Part shown: in pieces, positions 52,774 through 62,304 of the stretch | Position numbering within the stretch: position 1 is the first letter of the stretch | Layout of the letters: the number at the start of each line of letters is the position of its first letter | NCBI RefSeq assembly: GCF_022414575.1 | Contig: NZ_JADWYQ010000003.1 | Location: 213,609-277,608 of the forward strand | Source: Streptomyces sp. MUM 178J | GTDB lineage: Bacteria; Actinomycetota; Actinomycetes; Streptomycetales; Streptomycetaceae | Length of the DNA stretch: 64,000 nucleotides | Direction: 5' to 3' | Notes under the pieces: generated by a model | The model's database searches: none | What the model was told of the DNA's origin: nothing | Seen by the model: the letters and a program-made list of their open reading frames with translations, nothing else | Translations under genes and position numbers: made by a program

Positions 52774-53835
52774 TCACGCTCCCTTGCGGCTGCTGCGACG
52801 CCGCCGCCGCTCTTCGTAGCTCCGGCCCCACTGCACGGCCGGCTGCCCCGGCTGTCCCGGCTGATCCGGGGCGCCCGGCGCGCCCGGTGCGCCTGGAGGC
52901 GCCTTGGCCGGGACTTTGTGCTCGCCCGCGGCGTGCGCGTGGTATTCCACCGAGGCGGCGGTCATCTGCATGAACGCCTCCTCCAGAGAGGCACGTTGCG
53001 CGCTCAGCTCATGCAGGGTGATCTGATGCCGGGCGGCCAGCTCCCCGATCTGCTCGGCAGTCGCACCGTCGATCTCCAGCACACCGCTGCCCGCCTCGAC
53101 GGCGGCCAGCCCTTCGGCGCGCAGCACGTCGAGCACCCGCTCCCGCTGCGGTGAACGCATCCGCACATAACTGCGCGAGTTCTCCTGGATGAAATCAGCC
53201 ATCGACGTGTCGGCCAGCAGCTTTCCCTGCCCGATCACAATCAGGTGATCGGCGGTCAGGGCCATTTCGCTCATCAGATGGGAGGAGACGAAGATCGTCC
53301 GCCCTTCGGCGGCGAGCTGCTTCATCAGATTGCGGATCCAGTGAATTCCCTCGGGGTCAAGGCCGTTGACCGGCTCGTCGAACATCAGGATCTCGGGATC
53401 GCCGAGCAGCGCGGATGCGATGCCGAGCCGCTGGTTCATACCGAGCGAGAAGCCCTTGGACTTCTTCCGGGCCACGGCCGTGAGACCGACGAGGTCCAGC
53501 ACCTCGCGCACCCGGGACGCCGGGATGCGGTTCGACTGGGCGAGGCACAGCAGATTGTTGTAGGCGCTGCGCCCGCCGTGCATCGCCTTGGACGCCTCCA
53601 GCAGCGCCCCGATGTACTTCAGCGGCTCCGCGAGGTCCCGGTAGTGCCTGCCGTCGATGCGGACTGTGCCGCTGGTCGGATTGTCGAGGTCCAGCATCAT
53701 GCGCATCGTGGTCGACTTGCCCGCGCCGTTCGGCCCGAGGAATCCCGTCACCACGCCCGGCCGCACCGTGAAGGACAGATGGTCGACCGCCACCTTCGCG
53801 CCGAAGTGCTTGGTGAGACCCTCGAGCTCGATCAT
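52774..53835 (-). CDS. ABC transporter ATP-binding protein (module 2)
   Basis: 353 residues. Walker A FLGPNGAGKSTTMRMML, signature SLGMNQRLGIASALLG, Walker B ILMFDEPVNGLDP, and H-loop VSSHLMSEMAL are intact. The C-terminal tail is Pro/Gly/Ala-rich with APGAPGAPDQPGQPGQP followed by a basic RRRRRSSRKGA end. It is paired with the permease at 51991. All four exporter genes run in the same direction and could be one transcript. Confidence 0.95.
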   Translation of the reverse strand: MIELEGLTKHFGAKVAVDHLSFTVRPGVVTGFLGPNGAGKSTTMRMMLDLDNPTSGTVRIDGRHYRDLAEPLKYIGALLEASKAMHGGRSAYNNLLCLAQSNRIPASRVREVLDLVGLTAVARKKSKGFSLGMNQRLGIASALLGDPEILMFDEPVNGLDPEGIHWIRNLMKQLAAEGRTIFVSSHLMSEMALTADHLIVIGQGKLLADTSMADFIQENSRSYVRMRSPQRERVLDVLRAEGLAAVEAGSGVLEIDGATAEQIGELAARHQITLHELSAQRASLEEAFMQMTAASVEYHAHAAGEHKVPAKAPPGAPGAPGAPDQPGQPGQPAVQWGRSYEERRRRRSSRKGA

Positions 53836-53940
53836 GCGGCCACGCTAAGGGGGAAGCCTGCCCTCCGCCACCGGGCGGCGCCGCTTTTCGCTGCGGACTC
53901 GGGTGAGGACTCGGGTGCGGACTCAGCTGCGGACACAAAC

Positions 53941-53972
53941 GCCGGAGGGGCTGATCTCTCAGCCCCTCCGGC
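53941..53972 (-). terminator. Terminator of filP
   Basis: GCCGGAGGGGCTGA (53941-53954) pairs perfectly with TCAGCCCCTCCGGC (53959-53972). On the minus strand it is followed by GTTTGTG. The bases just left (53895-53935) carry GGACTCGGGTG repeats. Confidence 0.9.
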
Positions 53973-54016
53973 GCTCGGGGAACGGGGTCCGGGCGGAGCC
54001 CCTGAAAGCTCGGCGG

Positions 54017-54955
54017 TCAGCGCGACTGCTGAGCAGGAACTCCCCGGGTGATCGGCTCGTCGTCCGCGGGCGCGCCCGCCGCGGCCACCGCGGCGCCCGT
54101 CAGCGTGGCCAGCATCTCGCGGACGTTGGTCAGCTGGGCGTTGATGGAGTCGCGGCGGTTCGTCAGCGCCGCCAGCTCGCGCTCCGATTCGCTGCGGATG
54201 CGGTCCGCCTTGGCGTTGGCGTCGGCCACGATGTCCTCGGCCTGGCGCTGCGCCGTCTCCACCGTCTGACGGGCCCGGCGCTCCGCGTCCGTGCGGAGCT
54301 TCTCGGCCTCCAGCCGGAGCTGCTCGGCGCGGTGCTCGATCTCCGCCAGCCGCTTCTCCGCCTTCGCCTGACGCGACGCCAGGTCGCGCTCGGACTGTTC
54401 GCGCCGCTTGGCGAGGTTCGTCTCGAAGTCGGCAGCGGCCTGGGCGGCCTTGGCGCGGGTCTCCTCGAAGAGCGCGTCCGCCTCCTCCCGCTTGGACTGC
54501 GCGTCCTTCTGCGCGTCGGCGCGCAGCGTGCTGGCCTCGCCCTTGGCCTTCTCGACGATGCGGACGCCCTCGTCCTCCGCCTTCGCCTTGCGCTCCGCGG
54601 CGAACGACTCGGCGTCGTTGCGTACCTGCTGGGCGGCGGACTCGGCGAGTTCCCGGTGCTGCTCGGCAGCGCGGCGGGCCTCCTCGCGGAGGTCCTTCGC
54701 CTCTTCCTCGGCGAGGCGGAGGATCTTCTCCACGCGCGCACCGAGGCCCGCGTACGACGGCTCCGCGTCGTTGACCTGGGCCTGGGCGTTCTGCGTCTCG
54801 AGGTGGAGCTCCTCGATGCGCTTCTCCAGAGAAGTGATGCGGGCCAGAGCACTGTCTCGGTCTGCGACGAGTTTGGTAATGCGGTCATCCACCTGACCGC
54901 GGTCGTAACCACGCCGCACGAGCTCGAAGCCGAAGGGGGAGGAAGTGTCGCTCAT
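54017..54955 (-). CDS. filP: FilP, intermediate-filament-like coiled-coil protein
   Basis: 312 residues. A short N-terminal segment (FGFELVRRGYDRGQVDDRI, DivIVA-like) leads into almost unbroken coiled coil from about residue 20 to 270 (KRIEELHLETQNAQAQV ... AERRARQTVETAQRQAEDI). A short Ala/Gly/Pro tail follows. FilP assembles into a cytoskeletal network below hyphal tips and gives mechanical stiffness. It interacts with DivIVA and Scy. Length (about 310) and the scy neighbour 114 bases upstream fit Streptomyces FilP. Older databases call it cellulose-binding protein. Confidence 0.96.
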   Translation of the reverse strand: MSDTSSPFGFELVRRGYDRGQVDDRITKLVADRDSALARITSLEKRIEELHLETQNAQAQVNDAEPSYAGLGARVEKILRLAEEEAKDLREEARRAAEQHRELAESAAQQVRNDAESFAAERKAKAEDEGVRIVEKAKGEASTLRADAQKDAQSKREEADALFEETRAKAAQAAADFETNLAKRREQSERDLASRQAKAEKRLAEIEHRAEQLRLEAEKLRTDAERRARQTVETAQRQAEDIVADANAKADRIRSESERELAALTNRRDSINAQLTNVREMLATLTGAAVAAAGAPADDEPITRGVPAQQSR

Positions 54956-55069
54956 GGGGTTCCTGTCGAATGAGACCGGTGAGGTGTTAGGGGGAATCCT
55001 AGGGGTCGAAGCGGCGTGTCATCGAGCGTATGCCCGTTTGATCTGGAGAATGTCCAGCCTTTTGAGTGG

Positions 55070-58000
55070 CTAGCCGTCGGGCGACTTGCCACTCGAACGT
55101 GTAACTCCGGCCGTGGCGCCCGCTTTGACTCCCGAGCTCTCTTTGCCGCCGCCCCCGGGGGCTTCGAAAGACTCCAACGCCTCGAGCACATCCTGGACAC
55201 GGGAGATCTCCGCCTGAATGTCCTCGCGCCTGCGCACCAGCACCTCCAGCTCCCGCTTGCCCTCGGCGATCAGCTCGTCCGCCTCCCGCTCGGCCTCCGC
55301 CTTGACCGCCTCGGCCTCCCTGACCAGCCCGGCCTTCTTCTGCTCCGCCTCCTTGAGCAGCCCCTCCGCACGCTTGACCGCGGCGATCCGCACCTTGCTC
55401 GCTTCCGAAGAGGCCTCGGACATGAGCTCCTTGGCCTTGGCCTCGGCTTCCTCCTGCTGCTCGGTCGCGGCCTTCACCAGCTGGTCGGCCCGCTCACCCG
55501 CGGTCTTCAGCTGCTCGGCGGTCTCCTTGCGGGCCCGCTCGTGCAGCTCCTCGACCTCCGCCTCGGTACGGGCCCGCAGCTCCTCGCCGCGCTCCCTTAT
55601 GGCGGACGCGTCCCGGCGTGCGCCGACGAGCAGCTCGTCGGCGTCCGTACGGGCCTTCTCCACCAGGGTGTTGCCCTGCACCGTCGCCTCGGAGACGATC
55701 CGCTCGGCCTCCTTGCGGGCCGCGCCGACCATCGTGTCGGCCTGCTCCTCGGCCTCCGTGGCGGCGCGCAGCGCCTCCTCCTGGGCCTTGGAGATGAGCT
55801 GATCCGCCTGCTCGGCCGCGTCCGCGCGGCGCTTGGCCGCCGCCTTGCGGGCCTCGTCGACGGTGCGGTCGGCCTCCTCGCGCGCCTCGGAGCGCATCTT
55901 CTCGGCCGCCGCCTCGGCGTCCGCCCTGACCTTCTCCGCCTCGGCCGCGATCCGCCCGGCCGCCTGCTGCGCCGACCCCACCGTCTCGGCGGCTTCGGCG
56001 CGCAGCCGCTCCGCCTCGCCGGCGGCTTCGGCGATGAGCTGGTCGGCCTGCTCGGCCGCGTCCGCGCGGCGCTTGGCCGCCGCCTCGCGGGCCTCGTCGA
56101 GGACCTGTTCGCCGTCGGCGCGGGCGGCGGCGCGCAGCTGCTCGGCCCGGGTCTCGCCGTCGGCCTTGACCTGTTCGGCCTCGGTGCGCAGCCGGGCGGC
56201 GTCCGCCTCCGCCGCAGCCAGCACCTCGGCAGCCTCGGTGCGCAGCCGCTCGGACTCGGACGTCGCCTCGCCGATGAGCAGATCGGCCTGGGCCGCCGCG
56301 TCGGTGCGGATGCGGTTGGCGTCCTCGCGAGCCTCGGCGCGGGTACGCGTCGCGTCCTGCTCGGCGGAGGCCAGCGCGTCGGACGCCTCGGTGCGCATCC
56401 GCTGCGCGTACTCCGAGGACTCGGTGCGCAGCCGCTCGGATTCGGCGATCGCCTCCGAAACGGTGCGCTCCGCCAGCTCCTTGGCCGCCTCCGTCTCCTC
56501 GTGCGCACGCTCCCGCAGCCGGGTGGCGTCCTGCGAGGCGCGCTCCCGCTCGTCGTAGGCGTCGGTGCGGACCCGGTCCGCCTCCTCCTGCGCCGCTGTA
56601 CGCGTGCGCTCCGCCGCGTGCTCTGCCGCGGACCGCAGCCCGGCGATCTCCTCCTCGGCCTGCTCGTGGAGACCGGCGACCGAGTCCCGCACCTGCTGCG
56701 CGGTCTGCTCGGCGGCCGTGACCATCTCCGAGGCCCGGTGCTCGGCCTCCTCGACCAGGCGCTGGGCCTCGGCCTCCGCGTCCTCGACCCGCTTGCGCGC
56801 CGAGGCCAGCAGTTCCTCGCTCTGCTCGCGTGCCCGCTGACGCTCCTGGTCGGCCTCCGCACGGGCCGAACCGAGGGTCTCCTCCGCCTCACGGCGCCGC
56901 CGGGCGGCCTCCTCCTGGGCGGCGGCCAGTGCCTCCGCGGCCTCCGCGCCCACCCGCTCGGCCGCCGCGGCCGCCTCGGAGCGGATTCGGTCCGCGTTCT
57001 CCTGCGCCTCGGTACGCAGCCGCTCCGCTTCCGCGGCCGCCTCGCTCTGCAGCCGGGAGGCGACCGTCTCGCCCTCCGCACGCGCCGCCGAGGCGTCGGC
57101 CGCGGCCTCGGTGCGCAGCCGGTCCGCCTCCTGCTCGGCCTGCTCCCGCAGCCCCCGCAGCCGCTCGGCCGCCTCGGTGCGCAGCCGCTCGGTCTCCTCG
57201 GCCGCCTCGCGCCGGATCCGCTCGCCCTCGCCGCGCGCCTCCGCCAGCGCCTGCTCCGCCGCGGCAAGCCGCTCCTCGGCCTCCGCGTGCAGCCGGTTCA
57301 GCTCCTCGGCGGCTTCCGCACGCCGCGCCTCGACGCCCTGCTCGGTCTCCTCGCGCAGCTGCGCCGCGGCCTCCTCGGCCGCCGCCGTCACCGCCTGGGC
57401 CTGCTCCTCGGCCTCGGTGCGCAGCCGCTCGGCCTCGGCGCGGGTCCGCTCCAGGGTCTCCTCGGCCTGCCTGCGCAGCGTCGTGGCCCGCTCGATGGCC
57501 TCCGTACGGACCTTCTCGCTGTCCGAGCCGGCCGCGGCCCGTAGTTCGTCGGCGTCCGTGCGGGCCTTCGTCAGCAGCTCCTCGGCGGTGCGGGCCGCCT
57601 CCTCGATCTGCTGCACGGCCTCGCGGCGGGCCTCGCCGCGGATCCGCTCGCCCTCCGCCACTGCCTCGGCGCGCAGCTGCTCGGCCTCGCCGCGCAGCCG
57701 CCGCGCCTCCTCCTGCAGCTCGACGGTCTTGGCGCGGTACTCCTTGGTGTCGTCCTTGGCGGCGCCCTTGAGCTGGTCCGCCCGCTCCTCGGCCTCGGTG
57801 CGCAGCCGGTCCGCCTCGGCCTCGGCCTCGCGGCGGATGCGTTCGGCCTCCTCGGCCGCCGCGCGGGTGGTGCCCTGGGCGTCCTCCGAGGCCTTGCTGA
57901 GCACCTCCTCCGCGGTGCGCGCCGCCTTGGCGAGCTGGGCCGCGGAGTCCTCGGCCGCCGCCGTGCGCGCTTTCTCCGCTGCCTCGGCGACCAGCTTCTC

Positions 58001-59029
58001 GGCCTCGGCGCGGGCGTCCTCCAGGGCCTGCTCGGCCTCGGCCTTGAGGGCTTCGGCCTCCTTGGTGGCCTCGCCGACCAGCCGGGCGATCTCGGCCTTC
58101 GCGGTGCGGGTGCGCTGTTCGTTGACGGATTCGGCGGACGCCAGCTGCTTGGCGGCCGACTCCTTGGCCTCCGTGAGGACCTTCTCGGACTCCGTGCGCG
58201 CCTCGCGCAGCCGCTCGTCCGCTTCCTGAATGCGCTGTTCCGCGGAACGGCTGAGCTCCGCGGCCTGCTGCCTGGCCTGCTCGGACTCGGCCGTGGTCGA
58301 CGAACGCAGCTGCTCGGCGTGGGCGGTGGCCTCCTGCGCCTGGCTGGAGGCGGCGTTCAGCAGCCGCTCGGCGTCCTTGCGGGCGCGGAGCAGGATCGCC
58401 TCGGCCTCGGTGCGGGCGGTCTCCGCTTCGGAGGAGACCCGCCTGCGGGTCTCCTCCGCCACCCGCGCGGCCTCGGCGCGGGCGGTGGCCAGGGCCTGCT
58501 CGGCCTCGGTGCGGGACTCCTCCAGCAGCCGGCGGGCCTGGGACTCGCTGCGGGCGCGGAGTTGCTCGGCCCAGGCGACGTTCTCGTTGACATGCGCCTC
58601 GACGGTCTGCCGGCGCTCGGCCAGCTCCCGGTCCAGCTGCTGGCGGCGCTGGTTGGCCTCGGCGTGCAGTTCTGCCTGGAGCCGGGCCTGGTGCTCGGCG
58701 TGCTCCTGGAGGATGCGCTGGGTCTGGGCGCGGGCCTCGCGCAGTTCGCGCTCGGCGTCCATGCGCATCTGGTCGGCCTGGAGCTGCGCGTTCCGCAGCA
58801 TCTGCTCGGCCTGGTAGCCGAGGTCCGCGCTGTCGTAGGCAGGACGGGACGCGAGAGCGCGCCGCGCCTCATGGAGCTTGGCGCGCAACACCTCGACCTG
58901 GTAGCCGAGGTCTTCGGCGTGCTGGACGGCCTTCTCCCGCTCGGTCTTCAGCCGGTCCATCTCGGCTTCGAACCGCGAAAGGTGGTCGTCGTCAGCTCGG
59001 TGGCTCTCCTGGCGTTCGTAGCCCCGCAC
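55070..59029 (-). CDS. scy: Scy, polarisome coiled-coil scaffold
   Basis: 1319 residues from GTG 59029 (RGYERQESHRADDDHLSRFE). A short N-terminal heptad coiled coil (about 20-60) and linker precede over 1100 residues of Ala/Glu/Arg-rich long-pitch repeat with the recurrent pattern AE(A/R)LR(T/A)EAEE. The C-terminus ends with ERVQDVLEALESFEAP-like sequence and a Gly/Ser/Lys tail. Scy gathers DivIVA and FilP at new hyphal tips and sets tip number. Internal segments are nearly identical at DNA level: 55801-55860 and 56041-56100 differ at 3 of 60 bases. Downstream filP is probably co-regulated. Confidence 0.96.
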   Translation of the reverse strand: MRGYERQESHRADDDHLSRFEAEMDRLKTEREKAVQHAEDLGYQVEVLRAKLHEARRALASRPAYDSADLGYQAEQMLRNAQLQADQMRMDAERELREARAQTQRILQEHAEHQARLQAELHAEANQRRQQLDRELAERRQTVEAHVNENVAWAEQLRARSESQARRLLEESRTEAEQALATARAEAARVAEETRRRVSSEAETARTEAEAILLRARKDAERLLNAASSQAQEATAHAEQLRSSTTAESEQARQQAAELSRSAEQRIQEADERLREARTESEKVLTEAKESAAKQLASAESVNEQRTRTAKAEIARLVGEATKEAEALKAEAEQALEDARAEAEKLVAEAAEKARTAAAEDSAAQLAKAARTAEEVLSKASEDAQGTTRAAAEEAERIRREAEAEADRLRTEAEERADQLKGAAKDDTKEYRAKTVELQEEARRLRGEAEQLRAEAVAEGERIRGEARREAVQQIEEAARTAEELLTKARTDADELRAAAGSDSEKVRTEAIERATTLRRQAEETLERTRAEAERLRTEAEEQAQAVTAAAEEAAAQLREETEQGVEARRAEAAEELNRLHAEAEERLAAAEQALAEARGEGERIRREAAEETERLRTEAAERLRGLREQAEQEADRLRTEAAADASAARAEGETVASRLQSEAAAEAERLRTEAQENADRIRSEAAAAAERVGAEAAEALAAAQEEAARRRREAEETLGSARAEADQERQRAREQSEELLASARKRVEDAEAEAQRLVEEAEHRASEMVTAAEQTAQQVRDSVAGLHEQAEEEIAGLRSAAEHAAERTRTAAQEEADRVRTDAYDERERASQDATRLRERAHEETEAAKELAERTVSEAIAESERLRTESSEYAQRMRTEASDALASAEQDATRTRAEAREDANRIRTDAAAQADLLIGEATSESERLRTEAAEVLAAAEADAARLRTEAEQVKADGETRAEQLRAAARADGEQVLDEAREAAAKRRADAAEQADQLIAEAAGEAERLRAEAAETVGSAQQAAGRIAAEAEKVRADAEAAAEKMRSEAREEADRTVDEARKAAAKRRADAAEQADQLISKAQEEALRAATEAEEQADTMVGAARKEAERIVSEATVQGNTLVEKARTDADELLVGARRDASAIRERGEELRARTEAEVEELHERARKETAEQLKTAGERADQLVKAATEQQEEAEAKAKELMSEASSEASKVRIAAVKRAEGLLKEAEQKKAGLVREAEAVKAEAEREADELIAEGKRELEVLVRRREDIQAEISRVQDVLEALESFEAPGGGGKESSGVKAGATAGVTRSSGKSPDG

Positions 59030-59196
59030 TGCGCGGTCCCATCCGTCCCCTGGTTAACAATTCTCCACACGAGCACCGTCCGACGGCGAACGGCCCCCCG
59101 GGGAATGGTGACAGATCAACGGCGGGGACGCGGCACGGCCCCGAACCCGGCCCCGGCCCGGAACAGCCCACTCTACCGGGCCGGGGATGTGTGCGG

Positions 59197-59637
59197 TCAG
59201 TGCTCCGCAGAGTCGTCCGGGGCCGAGGTGACCAGCTCCGTCAGCACCCCGTGGCAGTCCTTGGGGTGCAGGAACGTGATGCGGGAGCCCATCGAACCGA
59301 TACGGGGCTCGTCGTACAGCACACGTACGCCCTTGTCCCGGATCGACTGCGCGTCCCCGTCTACGTCCGCCGTCCCGAACGCGATGTGGTGCACGCCCTC
59401 GCCGTTCTTGGCCAGCCACTTGCCGACCGCGGAGTCCTCGCGGGTGGGCTCCAGCAGCTGGAGGTAGGAGGCCCCGCCGTCGGAGGTCTCGTTGATCTTG
59501 AGCATGGCCTCGCGCACGCCCTGCTCCTCGTTGACCTCGGTGTGGAAGACCTCGAAGCCGTACGTGGCCCGGTAGAACTCCACGGTCTTGTCGAGGTCGA
59601 AACAGGCGATCCCGATGTGGTCGATTCGCGTCAGCAT
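59197..59637 (-). CDS. mce: Methylmalonyl-CoA epimerase
   Basis: 146 residues. Glyoxalase-fold motifs: MLTRIDHIGIACFDLDKTVEFY with a metal His, the Gln-containing YLQLLEPTREDS, GVHHIAFGTADVD with the second metal His, and FLHPKDCHGVLTELV with the Glu ligand. It equilibrates R- and S-methylmalonyl-CoA between propionyl-CoA carboxylase and the B12 mutase. The mutase chaperone gene meaB is at 61 kb and a thiolase gene diverges from it. Confidence 0.96.
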   Translation of the reverse strand: MLTRIDHIGIACFDLDKTVEFYRATYGFEVFHTEVNEEQGVREAMLKINETSDGGASYLQLLEPTREDSAVGKWLAKNGEGVHHIAFGTADVDGDAQSIRDKGVRVLYDEPRIGSMGSRITFLHPKDCHGVLTELVTSAPDDSAEH

Positions 59638-59785
59638 GCCCCCAGTGCAGCGCTCCGGACACGGTTACGCAACGTGCGCGCGATCACACCGGTCGGCCGG
59701 TGACCCGACCGCGTACCGCTCAGTACATTTGAGGTAAACCCTCGTTCACTCCTCAGCCGTCGCGCTGGAAGGGGAATCGCGCCTC

Positions 59786-60985
59786 ATGTCTGGAACGACC
59801 GGTACCACCTCAGTGATCGTCGCGGGCGCCCGTACGCCCATGGGCCGTCTGCTCGGCTCGCTCAAGTCCTTCTCCGGCGCCGACCTCGGCGGCTTCGCCA
59901 TCAAGGCGGCGCTGGACCGGGCGGGCATCTCCGGCGACCAGGTGCAGTACGTGATCATGGGCCAGGTGCTGACGGCCGGGGCGGGCCAGATCCCGGCCCG
60001 GCAGGCAGCCGTCAAGGCCGGCATCCCGATGGGCGTGCCCGCGCTCACCGTCAACAAGGTGTGTCTCTCGGGCCTGGACTCCATCGCGCTGGCCGACCAG
60101 CTGATCCGCGCCGGAGAGTTCGACATCGTCGTGGCCGGCGGCCAGGAGTCCATGACCAACGCACCGCATCTGCTGCCGTCCCGCGAGGGCGTCAAGTACG
60201 GCTCGATGCAGGTGCTCGACTCGATGGCGCACGACGGCCTCACCGACTCCTTCGAGGGCATCGCCATGGGCGAGTCCACGGAGAAGCACAACGCGCGCCT
60301 CGGCATCGGCCGCGCCGAGCAGGACGAGATCTCCGCGCTCTCCCACCAGCGGGCGGCCGCCGCACAGAAGAACGGCCTGTTCGAGGCGGAGATCACCCCG
60401 GTCGAGGTGCCCCAGCGCAAGGGCGACCCGGTGCTGGTCACCAAGGACGAGGGCGTGCGGCCCGAGACCACGGCGGAGACCCTCGGCAAGCTGCGCCCGT
60501 CCTTCGCCAAGGACGGCACGATCACGGCCGGCTCGTCCTCGCCGATCTCGGACGGCGCGGCAGCGGTCGTGGTGATGAGCAAGGCCAAGGCCGAGGAGCT
60601 CGGCCTGGAGTGGATCGCGGAGATCGGCGCGCACGGCAATGTGGCGGGCCCGGACAGCTCCCTGCACTCCCAGCCGTCCAACGCCATCCGCCACGCGGCC
60701 GGCAAGGAGGGCATCGCCGTCGAGGATCTTGACCTCATCGAGATCAACGAGGCGTTTGCCGCGGTGTCGGTGCAGTCAATGAAGGAGCTCGGGGCAAGCC
60801 CGGAAAAGGTGAACGTCAACGGCGGCGCCATCGCCCTCGGCCACCCCATCGGCATGTCCGGCGCGCGCCTGGTGCTCCACCTTGCACTGGAGCTCAAGCG
60901 CCGGGGCGGCGGAGTGGGCGCGGCGGCGCTGTGCGGCGGCGGCGGCCAGGGCGATGCGCTGATCGTCCGGGTGCCGGTGAAGTAA
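59786..60985 (+). CDS. Acetyl-CoA acetyltransferase (thiolase)
   Basis: 399 residues, ATG after GGAAGGGGAATCGCGCCTC. Active residues: acyl-Cys93 in [11 protein letters not shown], the His of [19 protein letters not shown], and the second Cys in [14 protein letters not shown]. It condenses two acetyl-CoA to acetoacetyl-CoA or the reverse. With the 3-hydroxybutyryl-CoA dehydrogenase at 42 kb it would feed the ethylmalonyl-CoA pathway or polyketide precursors. The 148-base divergent gap to mce contains GTACCGCTCAGTAC and an A/T-rich ACATTTGAGGTAAA, likely a shared control region. Confidence 0.96.
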   Translation: MSGTTGTTSVIVAGARTPMGRLLGSLKSFSGADLGGFAIKAALDRAGISGDQVQYVIMGQVLTAGAGQIPARQAAVKAGIPMGVPALTVNKVCLSGLDSIALADQLIRAGEFDIVVAGGQESMTNAPHLLPSREGVKYGSMQVLDSMAHDGLTDSFEGIAMGESTEKHNARLGIGRAEQDEISALSHQRAAAAQKNGLFEAEITPVEVPQRKGDPVLVTKDEGVRPETTAETLGKLRPSFAKDGTITAGSSSPISDGAAAVVVMSKAKAEELGLEWIAEIGAHGNVAGPDSSLHSQPSNAIRHAAGKEGIAVEDLDLIEINEAFAAVSVQSMKELGASPEKVNVNGGAIALGHPIGMSGARLVLHLALELKRRGGGVGAAALCGGGGQGDALIVRVPVK

Positions 60986-61020
60986 GAGACGCGACGGTAC
61001 GCGAAACAGGGAGCTGTGTG

Positions 61021-61977
61021 ATGGTGGACGTCCCCCAGCTGGTCGCTCAGGCGAGGGAGGGCCGGCCGAGGGCCGTCGCCCGGCTGATCTCCCTGGTGGA
61101 GGGGGCGTCCCCGCAACTGCGCGAGGTGATGGCGGCGCTCGCCCCGCTGGCCGGCAACGCCTATGTGGTCGGGCTGACCGGTTCGCCGGGCGTCGGCAAG
61201 TCCACGTCCACGTCGGCGCTGGTGACGGCGTACCGGCGGGCCGGGAAGCGGGTCGGCGTGCTCGCCGTCGACCCGTCGTCGCCTTTCTCGGGCGGCGCGC
61301 TGCTGGGCGACCGGGTGCGGATGTCGGAGCACGCCTCCGACCCCGGCGTCTACATCCGCTCCATGGCCACCCGCGGGCATCTCGGCGGCCTCGCCTGGGC
61401 CGCCCCGCAGGCGATCCGCGTCCTGGACGCGGCCGGCTGCGACGTGATCCTCGTCGAGACGGTCGGCGTCGGCCAGTCCGAGGTGGAGATCGCCTCCCAG
61501 GCGGACACCTCCGTGGTGCTGCTGGCGCCGGGCATGGGCGACGGCATCCAGGCGGCGAAGGCCGGCATCCTGGAGATCGGCGACGTGTACGTCGTCAACA
61601 AGGCCGACCGCGACGGCGCGGACGCCACCGCCCGTGAACTCAACCACATGCTGGGCCTGGGCGAGGCCCGCACGCCCGGCGACTGGCGGCCGCCGATCGT
61701 GAAGACGGTCGCGGCGCGGGCGGAGGGCGTCGACGAGGTCGTCGAAGCCCTGGAGAAGCACCGCGCCTGGATGGAGGAGCACGGCGTCCTCGCGGAGCGC
61801 CGCGCCCGCCGCGCGGCCGACGAGGTCGAGGCGATCGCGGTCACCGCCCTGCGCGCCCGCATCGCCGACCTGCACGGGGACCGCCGCCTCGGCGCCCTCG
61901 CGGAACGCATCGTCGAGGGTGACCTTGACCCGTACGCGGCGGCGGACGAACTGGTGGCGGGTCTGACGGAGGGGTAG
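61021..61977 (+). CDS. meaB: Methylmalonyl-CoA mutase-associated GTPase MeaB
   Basis: 318 residues; ATG 61021 lies after CAGGGAGCTGTGTG, and GTG 61018 is a possible alternative. G3E-type GTPase: P-loop VVGLTGSPGVGKSTSTSAL (about 43-61), AVDPSSPFSGGALLGDRVRM (switch I), DVILVETVGVGQSEVEIA (Walker B / switch II), and the base-specific VVNKADRDGA. A C-terminal dimerisation arm follows. It loads and protects adenosylcobalamin on methylmalonyl-CoA mutase. It starts 35 bases after the thiolase stop codon, so probably one operon. Confidence 0.97.
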   Translation: MVDVPQLVAQAREGRPRAVARLISLVEGASPQLREVMAALAPLAGNAYVVGLTGSPGVGKSTSTSALVTAYRRAGKRVGVLAVDPSSPFSGGALLGDRVRMSEHASDPGVYIRSMATRGHLGGLAWAAPQAIRVLDAAGCDVILVETVGVGQSEVEIASQADTSVVLLAPGMGDGIQAAKAGILEIGDVYVVNKADRDGADATARELNHMLGLGEARTPGDWRPPIVKTVAARAEGVDEVVEALEKHRAWMEEHGVLAERRARRAADEVEAIAVTALRARIADLHGDRRLGALAERIVEGDLDPYAAADELVAGLTEG

Positions 61978-62304
61978 GGCCTTTCCGGGGGCTCCGCCCC
62001 CGCGCTCCGCGCCTCAATCGCCGGCGAGGCTTGAAGTTGCCCGACATGCGGGCAGTTCAAGCCCGTCCGGCGATTGAGGACATGGCCGAAGGCCGTACCG
62101 GGGTCCGGGGTGGGGCCCCGAGCCGGGATGGGGCCCCGAGCCGGGGTGCAGCACCGCGCCCCCGGACCTCCGCTCCTCAAACGCGGGAGGGGCTCCTCCC
62201 AGCGGCAGCCGGGCGGTGAGGGCACGGCCTTCAGACCGTACGGGAATCCGGGGGTTTGCCCCCGGTTTCGGGAGGGGGCGGGGCGGGGAACAGCCCCCGG
62301 CCTC
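61978..62304. repeat. Second copy of the GC-rich dispersed palindromic repeat block
   Basis: No gene is supported here. CCTCAATCGCCGG...CTTGAA pairs with TTCAAG...CCGGCGATTGAGG (about 62011-62079) as a long hairpin. Two copies of a GGGGCCCCGAGCCGGG unit, CTCCTCCCAGCGGCAGCCGGG, and CCGGGGG-TTTG-CCCCCGG follow. Module order parallels 22575-23045. Confidence 0.85.
62248..62265. terminator. Stem-loop between convergent meaB and oxidase genes
   Basis: CCGGGGG (62248-62254) pairs with CCCCCGG (62259-62265) with loop TTTG, followed by TTT on plus. It is a module of the repeat block and can terminate both genes. Confidence 0.55.

Noticed and set aside
55016..57544. 842-codon open frame on plus, opposite scy
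   Set aside because: It is the mirror of the Ala/Glu/Arg-rich Scy repeat; its Leu/Arg/Gly composition has no domain pattern, and third-position G/C fits the minus strand.
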